A DNA stretch of 64,000 nt, taken from positions 151,175,517 to 151,239,516 of the forward strand of contig NC_088099.1 in the NCBI RefSeq assembly GCF_036370855.1. Reading direction: 5' to 3'. This DNA is from Dromaius novaehollandiae. Lineage: Eukaryota; Chordata; Aves; Casuariiformes; Dromaiidae. A program made the translations under genes and the position numbers. Position 1 is the first letter of the stretch. Each line of letters opens with the position of its first letter. This document shows, piece by piece, positions 1 to 13,650 of this stretch. Below the pieces are notes generated by a model. That model was not told the origin of the DNA. It ran no database searches and was given only the letters and a program-made list of their open reading frames with translations.

Positions 1-3000
1 AATAAAATACAGTACATACAGAATACAATACTAAGATTACAGTTGAGAAGGTCTTACAGGACTTATGGTCATGGGGTGAACTACTACTTGAGTAAACCAC
101 ACTTTACTGTCTATGTTTACACTTATAATCTGTCATTTCTGTTTCTAAGAGACTGTGATAGTTTTTGAGAAAGCTGATCCTTCAAGACAGCGTTTGATAA
201 TCGCTGTCACAGAAGGGTTGAAAGGTACTGAAGCTAAAAAGATTGTCAATGTTATATTTAATCACTGCAAACATCTGTATGTCCATGATATCTACAGTGA
301 TGCTATGCAACTAATTTATGGGGTTTCTTTTCCTCAAATAATATGAATAGAGAAAATTTCTCCAGATTTTGTTCTTAATCTTAATCACTGCCAAAGGAGT
401 GGAAAAAAAAAGTCCTCAGATGATGACTGCAGTTTCAGACTTGGGCTACATGCTTCCTGATGCATTCTTGAAAATGGCTCTATTTCTGAATAGCCGTGGA
501 TGAGCCATAGAGACGTCCTGCTGGTGTCTCCCAGCTCCCTGTGTTTCCCCTGGCGGCTGTGAGTTATGCGGTCAGCCAGAGATTGAAGGTCCATCTTGGA
601 GGTGATCACATCCTCCCTGGCTAGTTCCTGCATTGAGAAACTGGGAACTAGGCCTCTGAACTTCAGCAAACTGCTTGCCCCAGTGTAAAGAAGGAAGCAG
701 AGAGTTCATGTTTTATTGACTGCTTTTCTGCACTCTGATGACGAAGTTTATCACAGCACAGTCCTTGAAATATTTGCAGGATAAAGTACTTCTGCAGCGA
801 TGGAGGGGAACCTGTTTGGTGTGATATTATCCAGTGCTGCTCTGTTCCAGAAATGTGTAACTAGATAGACAACTGTCTCACAGGCTGCCAAAAGTTCTGG
901 AAATATTAGCAAAATGGCTGGACCCAAGGCCATGTTCATACCTAGCTGTCAATCAGTGAAATAAATTCTCTTACTACAAAGAAATGAAAGAATCTGTCTC
1001 CTAGCATCCCTGCGCTTGCACAGTTTTCTACCGTCTTTGATGAGTGTTGCTTATGTGGTCTTACATTAAGATCAGCTATCTTTTCTGGACAAGAGAATTT
1101 AGAAATCTGCTATAATTGGAAAGGATATTTAATAATTAAGTAAGTAACACATTTGTGTTTGATTCCTCCCACTCAAGGTACAGAATAAAGTAGCTGGATT
1201 TTGTAGCCATTGCACTCCAGAGGAAAGTAGTAAAGCAGCAGAAGAAATAAAGTAATGTGTCACTCCAGTCCAAGGTAGGCCCAGCATCTAGGATTTTTTT
1301 GTCATAAACTAATAGGGAGTCTTACACTATTAAAATGTAATTTCTAATAACATGCTTTCAGTTGCCAAGATCTTTTATGTAAAATTTCCCTATTTATGTA
1401 AGTAAAATGGAAGATAGTAAATGATTTCTAGCAGAGGCAGTCTTCTGGCTTTCAGGATACTACTAGAGATATGCCTCAAATATTGCTTTTGTTGAAATAC
1501 TGAGAGGAAAAAAGACTGTACAAGGATGACCTGTTGCATGTACCTTCACTGCAAACACTATTAATAATCAAACAGTGTTTGGGTCTGAATAGCTCAAAGC
1601 AAAAGTGAAATAAAGGCAAGTGATAGAAAGGAAAATTGTTAATATTGATTACTAAAGTGGCAATTTAATCAGTACATTACAGCTAATACAGCTGGAAAAT
1701 TACATAGCTGGAATGAAAAACCTTATGGAAATCTTTCTTGACTTTTCTGTAGTTATAGAGGTAAGAGATTCTTTTTCAGAACATTATACATAGTTTACCA
1801 GTGTTTTCTTCCTGCTGTCCCAAACAAAATGAGAGAATTCAGAGAAATGTAACTCTTCAATTCTCTAAAAAATCCTTAAAACTGTTCCTGACTTTATTCT
1901 GCCTTAAACCAATTTAAAGCAAAGAAGCTGGAAGAGAAACATGACTATGAAGGAAAGGTTCAGAAGGGCAGTTTCTGCTTTTGGCAGTGTGATTCCAAAT
2001 TAAGTTCACTACCAGTGACAGTAATGATAGCAATGATGGTACTGTGCAGTTTAACATGGTAGACTTACACAAATCACTTGGGTATTGGAGTAGCTTTCGA
2101 ACTCTGTTAACTGATACTTTTGCATGTCAGATTTTTGCTTCTTTTTTGCATAAAATAGAATGTGTGTGGAGAATCAATTTCTGAGAAAACATGAAATGAC
2201 TTGACCAAAGCTGAAAGGAAGATGTTATTTCAGATAGACTTAAAAGTTTATCCTATCACTGAAAAACTAAAACAGGATGCCCCTTTTCTTCTTCATTACA
2301 AAGATATATTTTCCCTTGATCCAATATTTTGACTTCTATTTCCAGAATGCTTTCAGTTTATTCTTTTAATAAAACAGTTACGCTATACAAGGAGACAAGG
2401 ATCTCTGTAATTGAACATTTTTAATTATGTTCCTGATTTCAAAAACTGTGTGTTACACTAACAAAGAAGGCTAAGTTGAAGCTTCATTTGGTTTAGTTTT
2501 CATACCGACGGCAGATACTTAGTTTTTTTTACAATCCATTGAATGTCTCTCACCTAACGAATAGCCTCCCCCGAGCTTTCTGAGCCTTTTGCCTACCCTA
2601 ATTGCTACATCTATTCCATGTGGGAATTCTCTTGGAGAACCCTGATGGGTGCTTTGACCTACAAAGAAAAAAATAGACGAGAGGCACCAGATTTGGACCT
2701 GGACACTGGAAGAAAGAATCTTTTGGGCAATACAGGATTTGATCCCCAGTGAAAGAGCCAAAGGTCCATTAGGAAGATTACTATGCCTGTTGGCACCTCT
2801 GACCCACAAGAGTCACAGGAACATCTTTGCTTTCAAAGACAATTGAAATGGGTATTTTCTGCAGTAGAGGTAGAGGAATGGCTTGCCAGTGTCCTGGCAG
2901 CTGGGTAGGAGTTACCACATTGTTCTCAGCAGGGTTGACATTCCCAGTGCAGCTGAGGCTGGGGAGAGCAGGACTACCCTGTGCACCGAGGACATCAGGA

Positions 3001-6000
3001 ACAGTGTTTGCTTCACCGTTGATGCCATCTACCTCTCCCTGCCGCTGTGCTGGCCCCACGTGTTTCCTCCGTGTTGTGCTCTGAGGAGAGAGAGGAGGGA
3101 TGGGAACTGACGTGAGTGCAAGGCTCCCCTTAGCTGGCAGCTCCGCCCTTCCCAGCAAGTCTGCAGCTGAACCTGGAGGCGCAAAGGACAAAGCTCATTC
3201 CCATAAGCTGTGACAGGGTGTATCTCTGCTCTCAGCCTGATCACCTGTACAATCTTGTGTTGATTTAAAGGGACACAGGACTAATTTCCAAGCACCAGGC
3301 CACGGTCATGGAAACTGTAGCCCTGCTGGAAGCAAATGTTCTCTCTGAATGTTGCTCGCTCTCAGGACTGGTGCATCAGGATGCAGTTCCCAAAGCATGC
3401 GTCACAGGGATTCCCTAAACCATCTATCAGCAAGATGTTCTGTGCTTCCAGCAAAGAGAGCTGGCTCAGTAGTTTTGAGGATTCAGGCTTGGACTTTGGT
3501 GTCTCAGCATGACTTCATCCCACACAGTCACCTGAAAGCTTTTGCGGCTCTGGCTCAGTGAGCATTCTCCTGGAAGTGTGCTGGAAGGCTCCGATGGCAG
3601 CACACTGTCCACACAGCGGTTTCTTGTCCCAGGAGAAAATCCCAAAGCTATGTGTCTCGTCTGTTATTCTTAAAGCCCCTGCCAGGTATTGTTATTTCCA
3701 CATGTAAGCATTACAAGGGGAGTAAAATAAGGTCAGAAATACCTGTTATAGCTTTGCTTCAAATAAGGACTTTTAAAACTAATGTGACATTTAGTAAATT
3801 ATTATAACTTTTTTTTAACACAACTTTACCACAAATGATCCTTATCTGTCATGTTTTTATTGAAGAACATTTACCCTGACTGACAGTCATATGAATGTTA
3901 TTTCAAACAGATGTCATTGTGATTTTAGAACAGCTCAGACTACAGAAATAATTTAGGCTTACTCTTGAAAATTCCCTGTGGACAGCAGACTAACATTTTA
4001 TCTCTTTGGCAGTTATCTCCTTGTGCATTACAATAAGAAATCTGTGTTGCCAATTAGATAGTTTAATAAAGTTCGTCAAGATCTGCTTATGAGCAGCTGT
4101 GCAATAAAACTCATTTTAATTTTGTTTTGAAAAGTTCTAGTGTGAAAACTGGGTCAAAATCCCTTTATTATGATCCATATTGGCACAGAGGTCACTGACT
4201 GACCACCGTGTTTTGTGGATATAGCCGTGCCACCAAATGAATATACCAAGTAGGCCTGTGGGTAGCAACAGGGAGGACAGACTTGGCCCAGGAAAAACCC
4301 AAGAAATGAGGACCTGTCCTTTTTGGTTCAGATGCAGGGCGACTTCTGGGTCCCACCTGTCTGGAGAAGAGTAAAAATTGCCAAGCAGGGATGATACAAC
4401 GTTGGGACAGCTGATGCCGATGGCAAGACACAAGGTTTGCTGGAGGGATTTAATGGGCTAAGCTTACACAGAGTCCTACAGCTACCTGTCACACTTATCC
4501 TTGTTCAAAATACTTCTCCTTTGCTGTGTCAGGCTATGACAAGGCTATTTTATGTCAGCATCCTGGGTGAGTTTGCCATATAATGTATAACGGAGCAGTT
4601 CTATCCTGATGCTTGCTTCGTATGAGACAAGTCATTGTCAGGTCTCTGGCAAAGCTCCTATTCATTTCAAGATTTGCTCAAGGGTACATTGCCTCCCTCC
4701 CCTACCTTCCCCCTTAAAAAAAGAAAAAAGAATCAGGAAGCCAGGCCTATCAAGACTGGAGCCTTACTGGTGGTTGTAGGGATCAAAGATACTCTGCACC
4801 TGCTGTGCACATCTGCACAGCTGCGATCGATGGCAGTTTTAACCAGTGCCATCAATGAAAACTGGACCACATACATTTCAGTGCAATATTTAACTAAACT
4901 GTGTAACTTATTTTCAAGGACATGTGAAATATAATCTCAAGTTTCTTCAGTGTTTTACATAACCTGAAAAATGCAGAAAAAAGGGAAAATAGCTTTAATT
5001 AGTAGTATCAATAGTATATCCAGAAGTGCTAGAGAATAAGGGTCTTTTTTTCTTATCTATTATTGAACAAGAAAAATATCACAAAAAAAAAGCCCATGTG
5101 CACAATAGTTTATCCAGAATTCCTCCAGTGACTGTTGGGAGTACCTATAGTATATCAGAAATTGGTAAGGCAGTGGTGGAAAAATCTTACTAGTTTAAGA
5201 AATTTTCTGTACTGTGTGTTAGCTGGCCACAGATGATTAAAAAATTATTTTAGTAGTTGTCAAGAGCAGTAGGAGGATTGAATGCCTTCCTATAATAATT
5301 TTACTACTCACCACTTAAAACAGCTGAAGTCTCTGCAATTGAATGAAGTGGGAGTGATTTAGCACAGGACTAGACAAAACTTTCCGAGAGATTAGAGATA
5401 TCCTTGTTTTGGAAAACTTCAATATCTTGGCATTATGCTATCTCTTGACACAAATTTCCAATAACAGTGGAAGAAATTTAGTGATCACAGAAATTTTCTG
5501 AAGGAAAGGGAAATGTCACTGGATGCTCACTTCCAGGGAGTCCCAGAGCCATTTGAATCCCTTTCTGTTCCTAACAATAGCTGGCAGAAATGACACTTTT
5601 GTTGTACATTTGGGAAGGTAACAGTATGCCTAGAAACGCTGAGGTGGGTGGCTCACTGTGCTGGGTGGGTAATTGCTACTTGAAGGATTTGGCTGCCTAA
5701 AGAGGCATGAAAGATTAATTTGTCCGAGGTAGTCCAGTAGGGTAGTTTCTGAACCAGCAGTAAAGTTAAGGAGAACGAATTTTCCCTGTTGCGCTCCTCA
5801 GAGCCCAAAAAGAGCTGCCCCTCAGTGAGGCATTATAGATGGGGTCAGGATCCCAGGCGGACAAGTCTGAAGGTCCCATGCTGCCTCTACACCAGACCTA
5901 CTTGAATGTCCTCTGTGCCAAGTTCCTAAACTGAATTTTGAGGAGGAAAAAAACTATGGTCCCAAAATACGGTTCCATCCCAAGAAGGCAGAATTTCTGT

Positions 6001-6657
6001 GAAACGGCCATTGCCATATTTTTCTGCCAATTTAATCCTTGGTTACAAAAAGTTGTGAAATGTTGCATTCAACTGCATTTTTGCTTGGATGTTTTTCAAT
6101 GGAGTAGCAATTCCCTTTGACACTTTTTCCAGGTATGAAAGAGATCTATTTTTTTTAATACTTTATTTTCCTTCCTTATAACACCATTAATTTTGCAGAT
6201 TCAGCTGGACTGGATAAAAGCCTGATGTAAATAATTTACAGACAGCTGAAAAAGCATATTTAAATGTTTTCCTCTACCTCTTCACAATTAGTATCTGTTT
6301 TTTTTTTTAATAAAAGTTTCTTAATGGAAGTTCAAGCATGTACAGCCAATATTACTCATATTGTTTCTGCATGCCAGTTTCAAATAAGAATATCTGCCCT
6401 AATTATGAATTGCAGAGCTAAAGTTAAGATCTACGTAATGCCGCATGTATGGTTTACTCTCTACAAAACATAATCCGAAAGAAATATTTTTCTTCTTTAG
6501 CCAAGAGATTGATGATTAAAGTGTTGACCTGATTTTCTAGAGACTCGGGTAGAAAACCTCTCTTTATGTAAAACAACTGGAACCTATACCACAGACCACA
6601 GAAACATTTCCTAATCTATAAGTTAAAGGATAGGAAAAGACAGGTCTTTGGATACCA
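1..6657. other. Gene-free, unique-looking sequence
   Basis: No gene, RNA gene or clear mobile element was recognised. Short open frames are present, the longest 136 codons at 2781-3191 on the minus strand in a GC-richer patch. None has a domain or splice context I can defend. Confidence 0.6.
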
Positions 6658-7461
6658 TTTCAGGCACATGAACTACAAGAAGGTGTTTGGGAGTAGTCTG
6701 CATGAATTCACAAAAGTGAAATTGTGCTTCACTAACCTGATAGCCTTCTATGATAAAATGACCACCTGGCAGATGAGGGGAGAGTGGTAGACATTGTTTA
6801 TCTCAGCTTTAGTAAGGCTTTTGATACCATCTCCCACAACATCCTCATAGACAAGTTGATGAAGTATGGGCTAGATAAGTGGTCATTAAGCTGCACTGAA
6901 AAATGGCTGAGCGGCCAGGCTCTGTGGGTTGTGATGAGTGGCACAAAGTCCAGCTATAGACCAGTCACTAGTGGTGTCCCCCAGGGGTCAGATAATGAGA
7001 CCAATACTGACAAACTTCTTCATTATTGGCCTGGATGATGGCACCCAGTGCAGCTTCAGCAGGTCTGCAGCTGAAACAAAACTGGGAGGAGTGGCTGGTA
7101 CACCAGATGGATTGTGCTGCCTATCAGAAGGACCTTGACAGACTGGAGAAATTGGCAGAGAGGAACATCATGAAGTTCAACAAAGGGAAGTACAAGGTCT
7201 TGCACCCAGGGAGGAATAACCCCATGGACCAATACAAGGTGGGGGCCGACCAGATGGAGAGCATCTTTGCAGAGAAGGACCTAGGAGTCCTGGTGGACAA
7301 CAAGTTGACTATAAGCCAGTACTATGCCCTTCTGGCAGAGAAGGCCAATGGTATCCTGGGCTGCACTAGGCAGAGTGTTATCAGATGGCTGAGGGAGGTG
7401 ATCCTTCCCCTCTACTCAGCCCTGGTGAGTTCTAGGCTCACTAGTACAAGAAAGACATGGG
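6658..7461 (+). mobile_element. CR1 LINE fragment, reverse transcriptase part (left half of a split element)
   Basis: A CR1 non-LTR retrotransposon, 5' truncated, retaining part of the reverse transcriptase. It begins with the sequence coding for the region ahead of the catalytic domain (6658-6780). At 6784 it reads VDIVYLSFSKAFD, where the catalytic Asp of CR1 motif A (usually LDFSKAFD) is Ser. GVPQGS follows at about 6976. A deletion and frame change then lead to DDGTQ and AETKLGG, where the catalytic ADD is also lost. The C-terminal part ([24 protein letters not shown]) is readable in another frame from about 7110. The element is dead. It continues at 8196 beyond an inserted LTR. Confidence 0.92.
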
Positions 7462-8195
7462 TGTTAAGGAAGTTATTGAACTGAAACTGTCTAGAGGTAG
7501 TCGCTTAGCACAACATATATAAAACTTGCTTAGCATGAGTAGCTAAATTTGCTGAAGCCTTAGGCTGCATTCAGATAACATGAAGAACTTTCACCTAGCT
7601 CAGTAAGAAAGGGCCCCAGAGCTGGTTCAAGCTGGGAAGATAAGGAAGTTACAAGCAGTCTGCATTCTTGTGTCTCAGACTCCAAAAGGGAGGATGTCAA
7701 GACTGAGATAAGGCCTGTGCAGGGCATCAGTACCTTGAGGGACAAAGTCTACCATCACTGATGGGGCAGTGTTAACTGTTACAGTCTGGAATTGCCTCCT
7801 CCTCATCAGGACCCTAAGAGACAATGGTGAGACCCAACAAGGAACGAAGGCACATCCGTCAGCAGAAACCGCAACAGTAAAGATAAGGAAAGAAACAGCC
7901 TGCCTAGGGACAACGATGAGACCCAATAAGGAGCAGGAGACTCCAGACCTGAATATTGCTATTGGTCTGAACTACCACATGAGGGGTGGAGAACTTAGAT
8001 TGAAAAATTATAATTGCCCAGGGATTTCTTTTTTTGGGATCCCTCTTCGGAGGCACCCAGCTCGAGCTGTAATTACTGCACGCACGTCATTAAAATTTAT
8101 TTCTTTAATATGCTTTGATTTGGTTCCAGACTTTTCAGTGGGAACCTAGGGTTGGACCCTGTTATGCTGGCTGGTGAGCCTAACCTTCCATAACA
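7462..8195 (+). mobile_element. Solo LTR of an endogenous retrovirus, inserted in CR1
   Basis: A 734-bp segment beginning TGTTAAGGAAG and ending CTTCCATAACA, giving near-perfect terminal inverted repeats with the usual TG...CA ends. It is flanked by a perfect 5-bp duplication ATGGG (7457-7461 and 8196-8200). Removing the segment and one copy restores a continuous CR1. A plus-strand ATTAAA at 8089-8094, about 100 bases from the end, fits a poly(A) signal and sets the orientation. The 126-codon open frame at 7769-8149 resembles no retroviral protein. No internal gag, pol or env sequence is present. A 5-bp duplication fits several ERV groups, so I do not assign a family. Confidence 0.88.
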
Positions 8196-8656
8196 ATGGG
8201 CATACTGAAATGAGTCCAGAAAGGGACCACAGAGATGATGAAGGGACTGGAGCATCTCTCATATGGAGAAAGGCTGGCAGAGCTGGGACTCATCAGCCTG
8301 GAAAAGAGAAGAATAAGGGGAGATCTTATCAATGTATATAAATATCTGAAGGGAGGGTGTATAGAACAGCCAGACTCTTTTCAGTGGTGCCCAGTGACAG
8401 GACAAGAGGCAACAGGCACAAACTGAAACAGGAAATTCTTCCTGAATACAAGAAGAAACTTTTTACTGTAACGGTTACAGAGCACTGGAACAGGTTGCTC
8501 AGAGAGGTGGAGTGTCCATCCTTGGAGATATTCAAAAGCCATTTGGACATGATCCTGGGTTGGTAATCTGCTGTAGGTGACCTGCTTGAACAGGGGGGTT
8601 GGATGAGATGATCTCCAGAGGCCCTTTCTAGCCTCCACCATTCTGTGATTCTGTCT
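8196..8656 (+). mobile_element. CR1 LINE 3' end (right half of the split element)
   Basis: Continues the CR1 from 7461. It holds the typical 3' CR1 sequence (MMKGLEHLSYGERLAELGL coding frame at 8235), the conserved stretch ending in GGATGAGATGATCTCCAGAGG, and the terminal short tandem repeat ATTCTGTGATTCTGT. No poly(A) tail is present, as expected for CR1. Confidence 0.93.
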
Positions 8657-11600
8657 TTCTAATCACTACCTGCAAAGTTCTTCAACTTTTTAAACACACT
8701 TACATAGTAATTGAGGAACCAGGTAAGAAATATAGCCCTTCTTTCTTCTAAGAGAATGCCCTGACAGCTGGGTTTCAGACCTGTGGGAGAAGGATAGGGC
8801 CCTCCCCTACACAGTCTGTAGCCTGGCACTTAGCACATTTCTCTGTAATGAGAGAAAGGAAGAACCTCCCATAAAGGACCTGTGGATCTCCTGCAATGTA
8901 CGTGAGCCTGGACCATTAGAAAAATACCATCTGTCCTGGCTTGCCTCTTCTGTGGGAGGTGCTTAATTATTTTTGAGCACTGATCGATGTGATGCAGCTG
9001 ACTCCCAGACAGTGCTCATATCTGTGGGTCTCAGGAATCTCTCCCTTAAGTGTGGAGTCGGAGAAGTGATTTGTCTGAGAGTCATGGCATTCTCCTCTAC
9101 ATATGTCTTTTTAACTACCAGTTTGTTGCTCAGATGGCTGGCGTTCATCAGTTCATCATGAGCCTGTGGGCTCAAAAGCTGGTTTGAATTTCTATAGGTG
9201 GCAGGTTGCCCTGGAGGTTAGCTATTGCAGCAATGAGCCCAAGACCTCACCATGAATATGCCTTTTAAGCAGAATCAGGAACATATGTAAACTTCCAAGA
9301 ATAACTTGTGAAAGAACCAAAAACAGAAATTGAGAGTAAGTCTGTTATTTGCTCTCCCCACATAACTGTACTTCCATTACCCCTCTCACTGTGTAATTAA
9401 AATTTTGTTAGCCTATTTTTGTGACAGCTAGAAATAACTTAATTTGAGAACTAAGGAGATGAAAAAGGTGAGTCATATTTCTAAGGGAAGTTGTAAAGCC
9501 TTGTGCTTTGGATGACTATTATCAAATCTATTATAAACTATGTGATAAACTGTTATAAAATCTAGATGGAATAACTGTCTTTTGAGAATGAAATTTAATT
9601 AAGTGCTTGGAGACAATTTGAACTAGCAGAGCTTAAAGTGAAATTGAAAACAATTGTGAAATGCTCACATACAGTTTGAGACAAATTGAAAAGAGAAAAT
9701 TTAATTGATAAAAGGTAAGTCAAAAGTATGTCTTTGGATATGGGAGATATTGTCTTTAAATAAAAACCAAAGATACTTAGAGCCCTCCAAGGAGGAAGAG
9801 AATTCGCATAGCATATCTCAGAGCTATTGTAAAAAAGGTAAGTTCCTGAGACGTAGTTCAGTGGTTGAAATATAACAGCCATGTATTTTTTAAACTGAAT
9901 ATATTTTGGGATGGCTTAAGCCAGGTCTTTTTGGTGAATATTGACCCAATGCTTCTTTTGCATAGCATTTTTTGGGTTTTCCACTTGAAATGCCTTGAAG
10001 GAGTGGGATTTTCCAGAAGGTGGCTGATTTTAGAGAGTTCTGAAAACCAAACCATTTCAGGGCCCTGCGTATCCTCATGCAAAATCGGCTGCAACTTCTC
10101 CCAGTGTTGACCTCCTATCAGAACTTTCTCTTTTTCTCTCTCCTTAGTGTGGAAACATTTAAAAATTAAATCTGGGAACAGTACAGCTTCTCTCTTCAAA
10201 TTTGCCAAGGCAGAGTCAGTCTGGGCTGCAATCCCAGGGAGAAAAGACATGGGGTAAACACAACTGTAAATATGCCTCTGAAGACTAGCTCAAGAGGAAG
10301 AGTGGTTATGAGTTTGTTAGAATTTAGCTCCACATTCAGACATCTAAAATAGTACAGACATTGAAAGTCTAGTCAGCAAAATTAAAACTGCTATTCAGAT
10401 CACCCTGAGGTAAACACCCAACACCTAGCTGTCTGAAGAACTCTTTAGATTACAGTGATAACTTGCAATTTAATTGTCTAAACGTGAGTGTCTTTCGTCA
10501 CTTAAGATGCCACAGAATATCTTGCCTGGCCAACAGCATTTGTTCCAGAAGGTCTCAGATCTCCTATAACTCTTTGTCTCATATCTGTCAGTTCTGTAGA
10601 GATATCCTAGGATACCCTGGATAACCAAGACCATCTCAGACAACACTACATCTTGTTACTAGGCAAATGAATCAAGCTGGAAGTTCACTGACATAACAGC
10701 AGTTTAAAACTTAGTACATGTGTGATATGTGGGTTTTGATTTCTTAATCTTAAACTGTACCCCATCTATTGATGGGTTTACTCAGATGGCCAAACGTAGG
10801 TGTCCAATAACATGTGATAACTCTTATGGTATCTGAGACATGCACATGAGTCTATAAGCTATGACAGAAGATCTCTGAGAGAACAGTCCCTGTCCCATGT
10901 GGCAGCTGGAGGCCAAGGGTGATACCCTGGTGTATCTTGCAGTTGAATCCTGCATTAGAGAGTGGAATTGAACAGTTAATGTTTTCAGGATTACATTAAC
11001 TCATTTCAGCATCAGGAGACAAACGACCTCAATAAAGTCTTCTCTGAAGAAGCGACAATATGAATGCAAGGACAATGTTGCCATGATCATGGTTGTAAGA
11101 GTTCTGAGTGCATCCTCCAGCCTCAGGTTTGGCTGCCTGTGCTCATGGCCAGCCTAGAGCCAACTCTGCCAAAGGCTGTCTCTCTTTCCTTCAGGAGACC
11201 TTGGGAAGAGGCTCCAAGCAGTGCTGCAGGGAGGTGGCAGCCAGGGCTGGCCCCTGGCTTGGGGGAGCTGCTTGCAGCTGAGGCTTTGCAGTTTGGACCC
11301 TGCCTGATCCACAGCTCCTTCTGTGTCACAGCTGTGCCTGTGTCTGCCCACGGGCACCACTGATCCAAACCCTGATGTGACCTGATTCCCTGGCTTGGCC
11401 TTGGTCCATCCTCGTGGCAGTGGCCATTACCCAGGGCTGGGGCTGACCCAGCTGCCGCTGGTGCCCTGCTGCCTCGTGAGCGGTGGGATGGGCCCTGGTG
11501 CTGAGGCAAAGTCCTGCCACCACCGGGAGCTTCCACAAATCCTGGTGCCTGACTCTCAGGGAGTCCCCGGCCCTCATGTGACCCTGAGGGGTGAAAGGAT

Positions 11601-13119
11601 GCATACAGATGCTGACTGTGCACGTTTCTTTTCTCCAGTATGAAGACTTCAAGAGCATTATACATTTGTATACCATTACAGCTGTATCTGTATGTGACAA
11701 CTTATTCCAAAATTGCTAACTTCCCTATACTGCTGCGAGAAGCTCACTGCAGAATGGAGTGAATTATTGCAAACAGGGGAACATGCGCCAGATTATAAGC
11801 AAACAAGTGATCAGACATGGAGACAGACAATTGACTGTTGTCACCCATTCAGTCAACAGAAGCTTAGCAGTGGTAACAGAGGCCTTTTAATCAAAAGATA
11901 TCACGCATCTAACTTTAAATGAATGGCTTGAAAAACTAGCACATCTACAGAATCATATGATCATATGATACCTCCAATCATTGTCCAGAATAACTCCAGA
12001 TGACATCAACACCAAGACACAGTGCTGCAATGCAAAGACAGGAGTAACAAAGTAACAAAGGAGGCAGGAAGAATGATCCTGTTTGGTACATGGGAGAGAG
12101 GACTGTGACCAGTTAATGCTGTCTCTTTCTGTTTTGAGGAGTTCTGCAGAAGAGAAAAAAGATGAAGGGTTATTTACAAGACAGGCTGTTGCAGCCATTG
12201 ACTCAGACCCTTTCCTATTGGCAACTGAGGAAGAATGTGCAGCCAGCATTAAATCATCTGGCTTCTATTCTCTCCACTTGTTCTCCATCCAACATGTATT
12301 TGAGGCATCTTTTTAGCAGAGCTGGCACCATGACTTCCATTGGGTGCCCTTCCACAACAGGGAAGGTTGTAGGGGGACAAGCCTTGAGACTCAGAAACTG
12401 GGCTGTAGCCAAGTCTCTTTACTAAAAAATACTTCTTCTGTTCCTTAGAGAGTGCCTGGACATGCTGCTGACAGTCCGTATCTCTTTTCTGGAATTCAGT
12501 GGCCCACTCAATGCTCTTCTAGCATTGTAACACAGTCCTGAGCACCTTTTTCTAATATTTCATGGAAAAGAGTTAAAGAGGGGACCTGCTCCTCTGTGAC
12601 CATCTGTGCTTACTTCCATTTTTCTATCTAGGCATGATGTTGCTTGGGGGATCTATCCTGCCATGTGAAGGAGCATGGGCTGGGAAACCAGTCTGACTTG
12701 GAACTGGGTACAGAAGAGTAGGGATAACAGTTTTCCATGGAAGCCCTCACAGACCTTCACCTTCGCTGAGTGATTCTGAGCCCTTCCTCCATAGCTGGAC
12801 CAGAAACCTGATCCCATACGAGATCCTTTCTACCGGGGGGCATTCATGCAGTTAGCCATGTCTGGCTGCCTTGCCAGTACTGCGAAGGGCTTCCAGTTTG
12901 TGGAGAAGCATCTGGAGTAATGACAGATCCTTCCACTCACTCCTCTTTCCACTTTCGAGCATTCTTTTTAGTACTAGAAAAAATGCTGACGATTTTTTTT
13001 CCCCTCTCTCTGCTCTATAAGAACAGAAGAATAAATAGTCTAAATGACCACAAAGCAGCTTCCTGTTTTGAATCAGTAACAGTCAAAATGTTTGATTTTG
13101 GTGGTGGTGATGTTCCTTA
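8657..13119. other. Gene-free sequence
   Basis: Mostly AT-rich unique sequence. The longest open frame (180 codons, minus, 11123-11665) lies in a local GC-rich patch where overlapping frames are open on both strands, a sign of composition rather than coding. Confidence 0.6.
11952..11969. repeat. Perfect 18-bp palindrome
   Basis: ATCATATGATCATATGAT, also two overlapping copies of ATCATATGAT. Confidence 0.85.
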
Positions 13120-13650
13120 GGTTATGTGATAAAAGGTTCATCCCCACCCTCCCCACTGCAGACAAAGGAGCACAGAGGAACAATGCCAGGCAGAGGAACC
13201 CCAATAAACTAATTAACCTACTAACCCAAGAATCTAGGGCTCAGCCCCAGGGGCCCAGGGCTGTCGCAAGAGAGACCCAGCCCCATGGGCTCTAGGGAGA
13301 CCTGTCCAGTGAGGTTCTCTGGGGCTTCGCAGGTGGGGGGCACTGCCAGGGTGCAGGACTCTTTATGGGATGCATCCTGGAATTGTGCAAGACTAATTAT
13401 GGGATATTTAGGGGGGAACCAAAGGCAAGGGAAGGATTAAAGTGGCTTGGGGAGGAATAAGCATGGGAAAATAGAGGGGAAAGGGAACAAAAATAGCCAG
13501 TTGCGTGTAAACAGGTTGGTGGTCAGTGCGCTTGTCTAGCCATGCCCTGCATCTGATCAGTGCAGTCTGCTCTGTCTTCTCATTAAACTCCATTTCTGAC
13601 TATTTCTCTGGATGAGGGGCCCTCTATTCTCTGTGTATGTGTGGGTGGAA
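13120..13650 (+). mobile_element. LTR-like segment, boundaries unresolved
   Basis: Composition and motif order resemble the U3-R-U5 part of an avian LTR. A G-rich unique stretch comes first, then TCTGTCTTCTCATTAAACTCC with ATTAAA at 13582-13587, then a short U5-like tail. I could not find TG...CA ends with a matching target duplication, so this may be a truncated LTR or a different repeat. The sequence after 13650 does not show a clear primer-binding site. Confidence 0.4.

Noticed and set aside
155-346. 63-codon plus-strand open frame with exon-like texture
   Set aside because: An AG precedes it, but no convincing polypyrimidine tract, donor or recognisable protein family; kept only as an unproven exon candidate.
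6784-7484. RT-like open frames as a host gene
   Set aside because: They are decayed CR1 reverse transcriptase with lost catalytic residues and a frame change.
7769-8149. 126-codon open frame
   Set aside because: Entirely inside the solo LTR; no retroviral protein similarity seen.
11123-11665. 180-codon minus-strand open frame
   Set aside because: Overlapping open frames on both strands in a GC-rich patch, no domain and no splice support.
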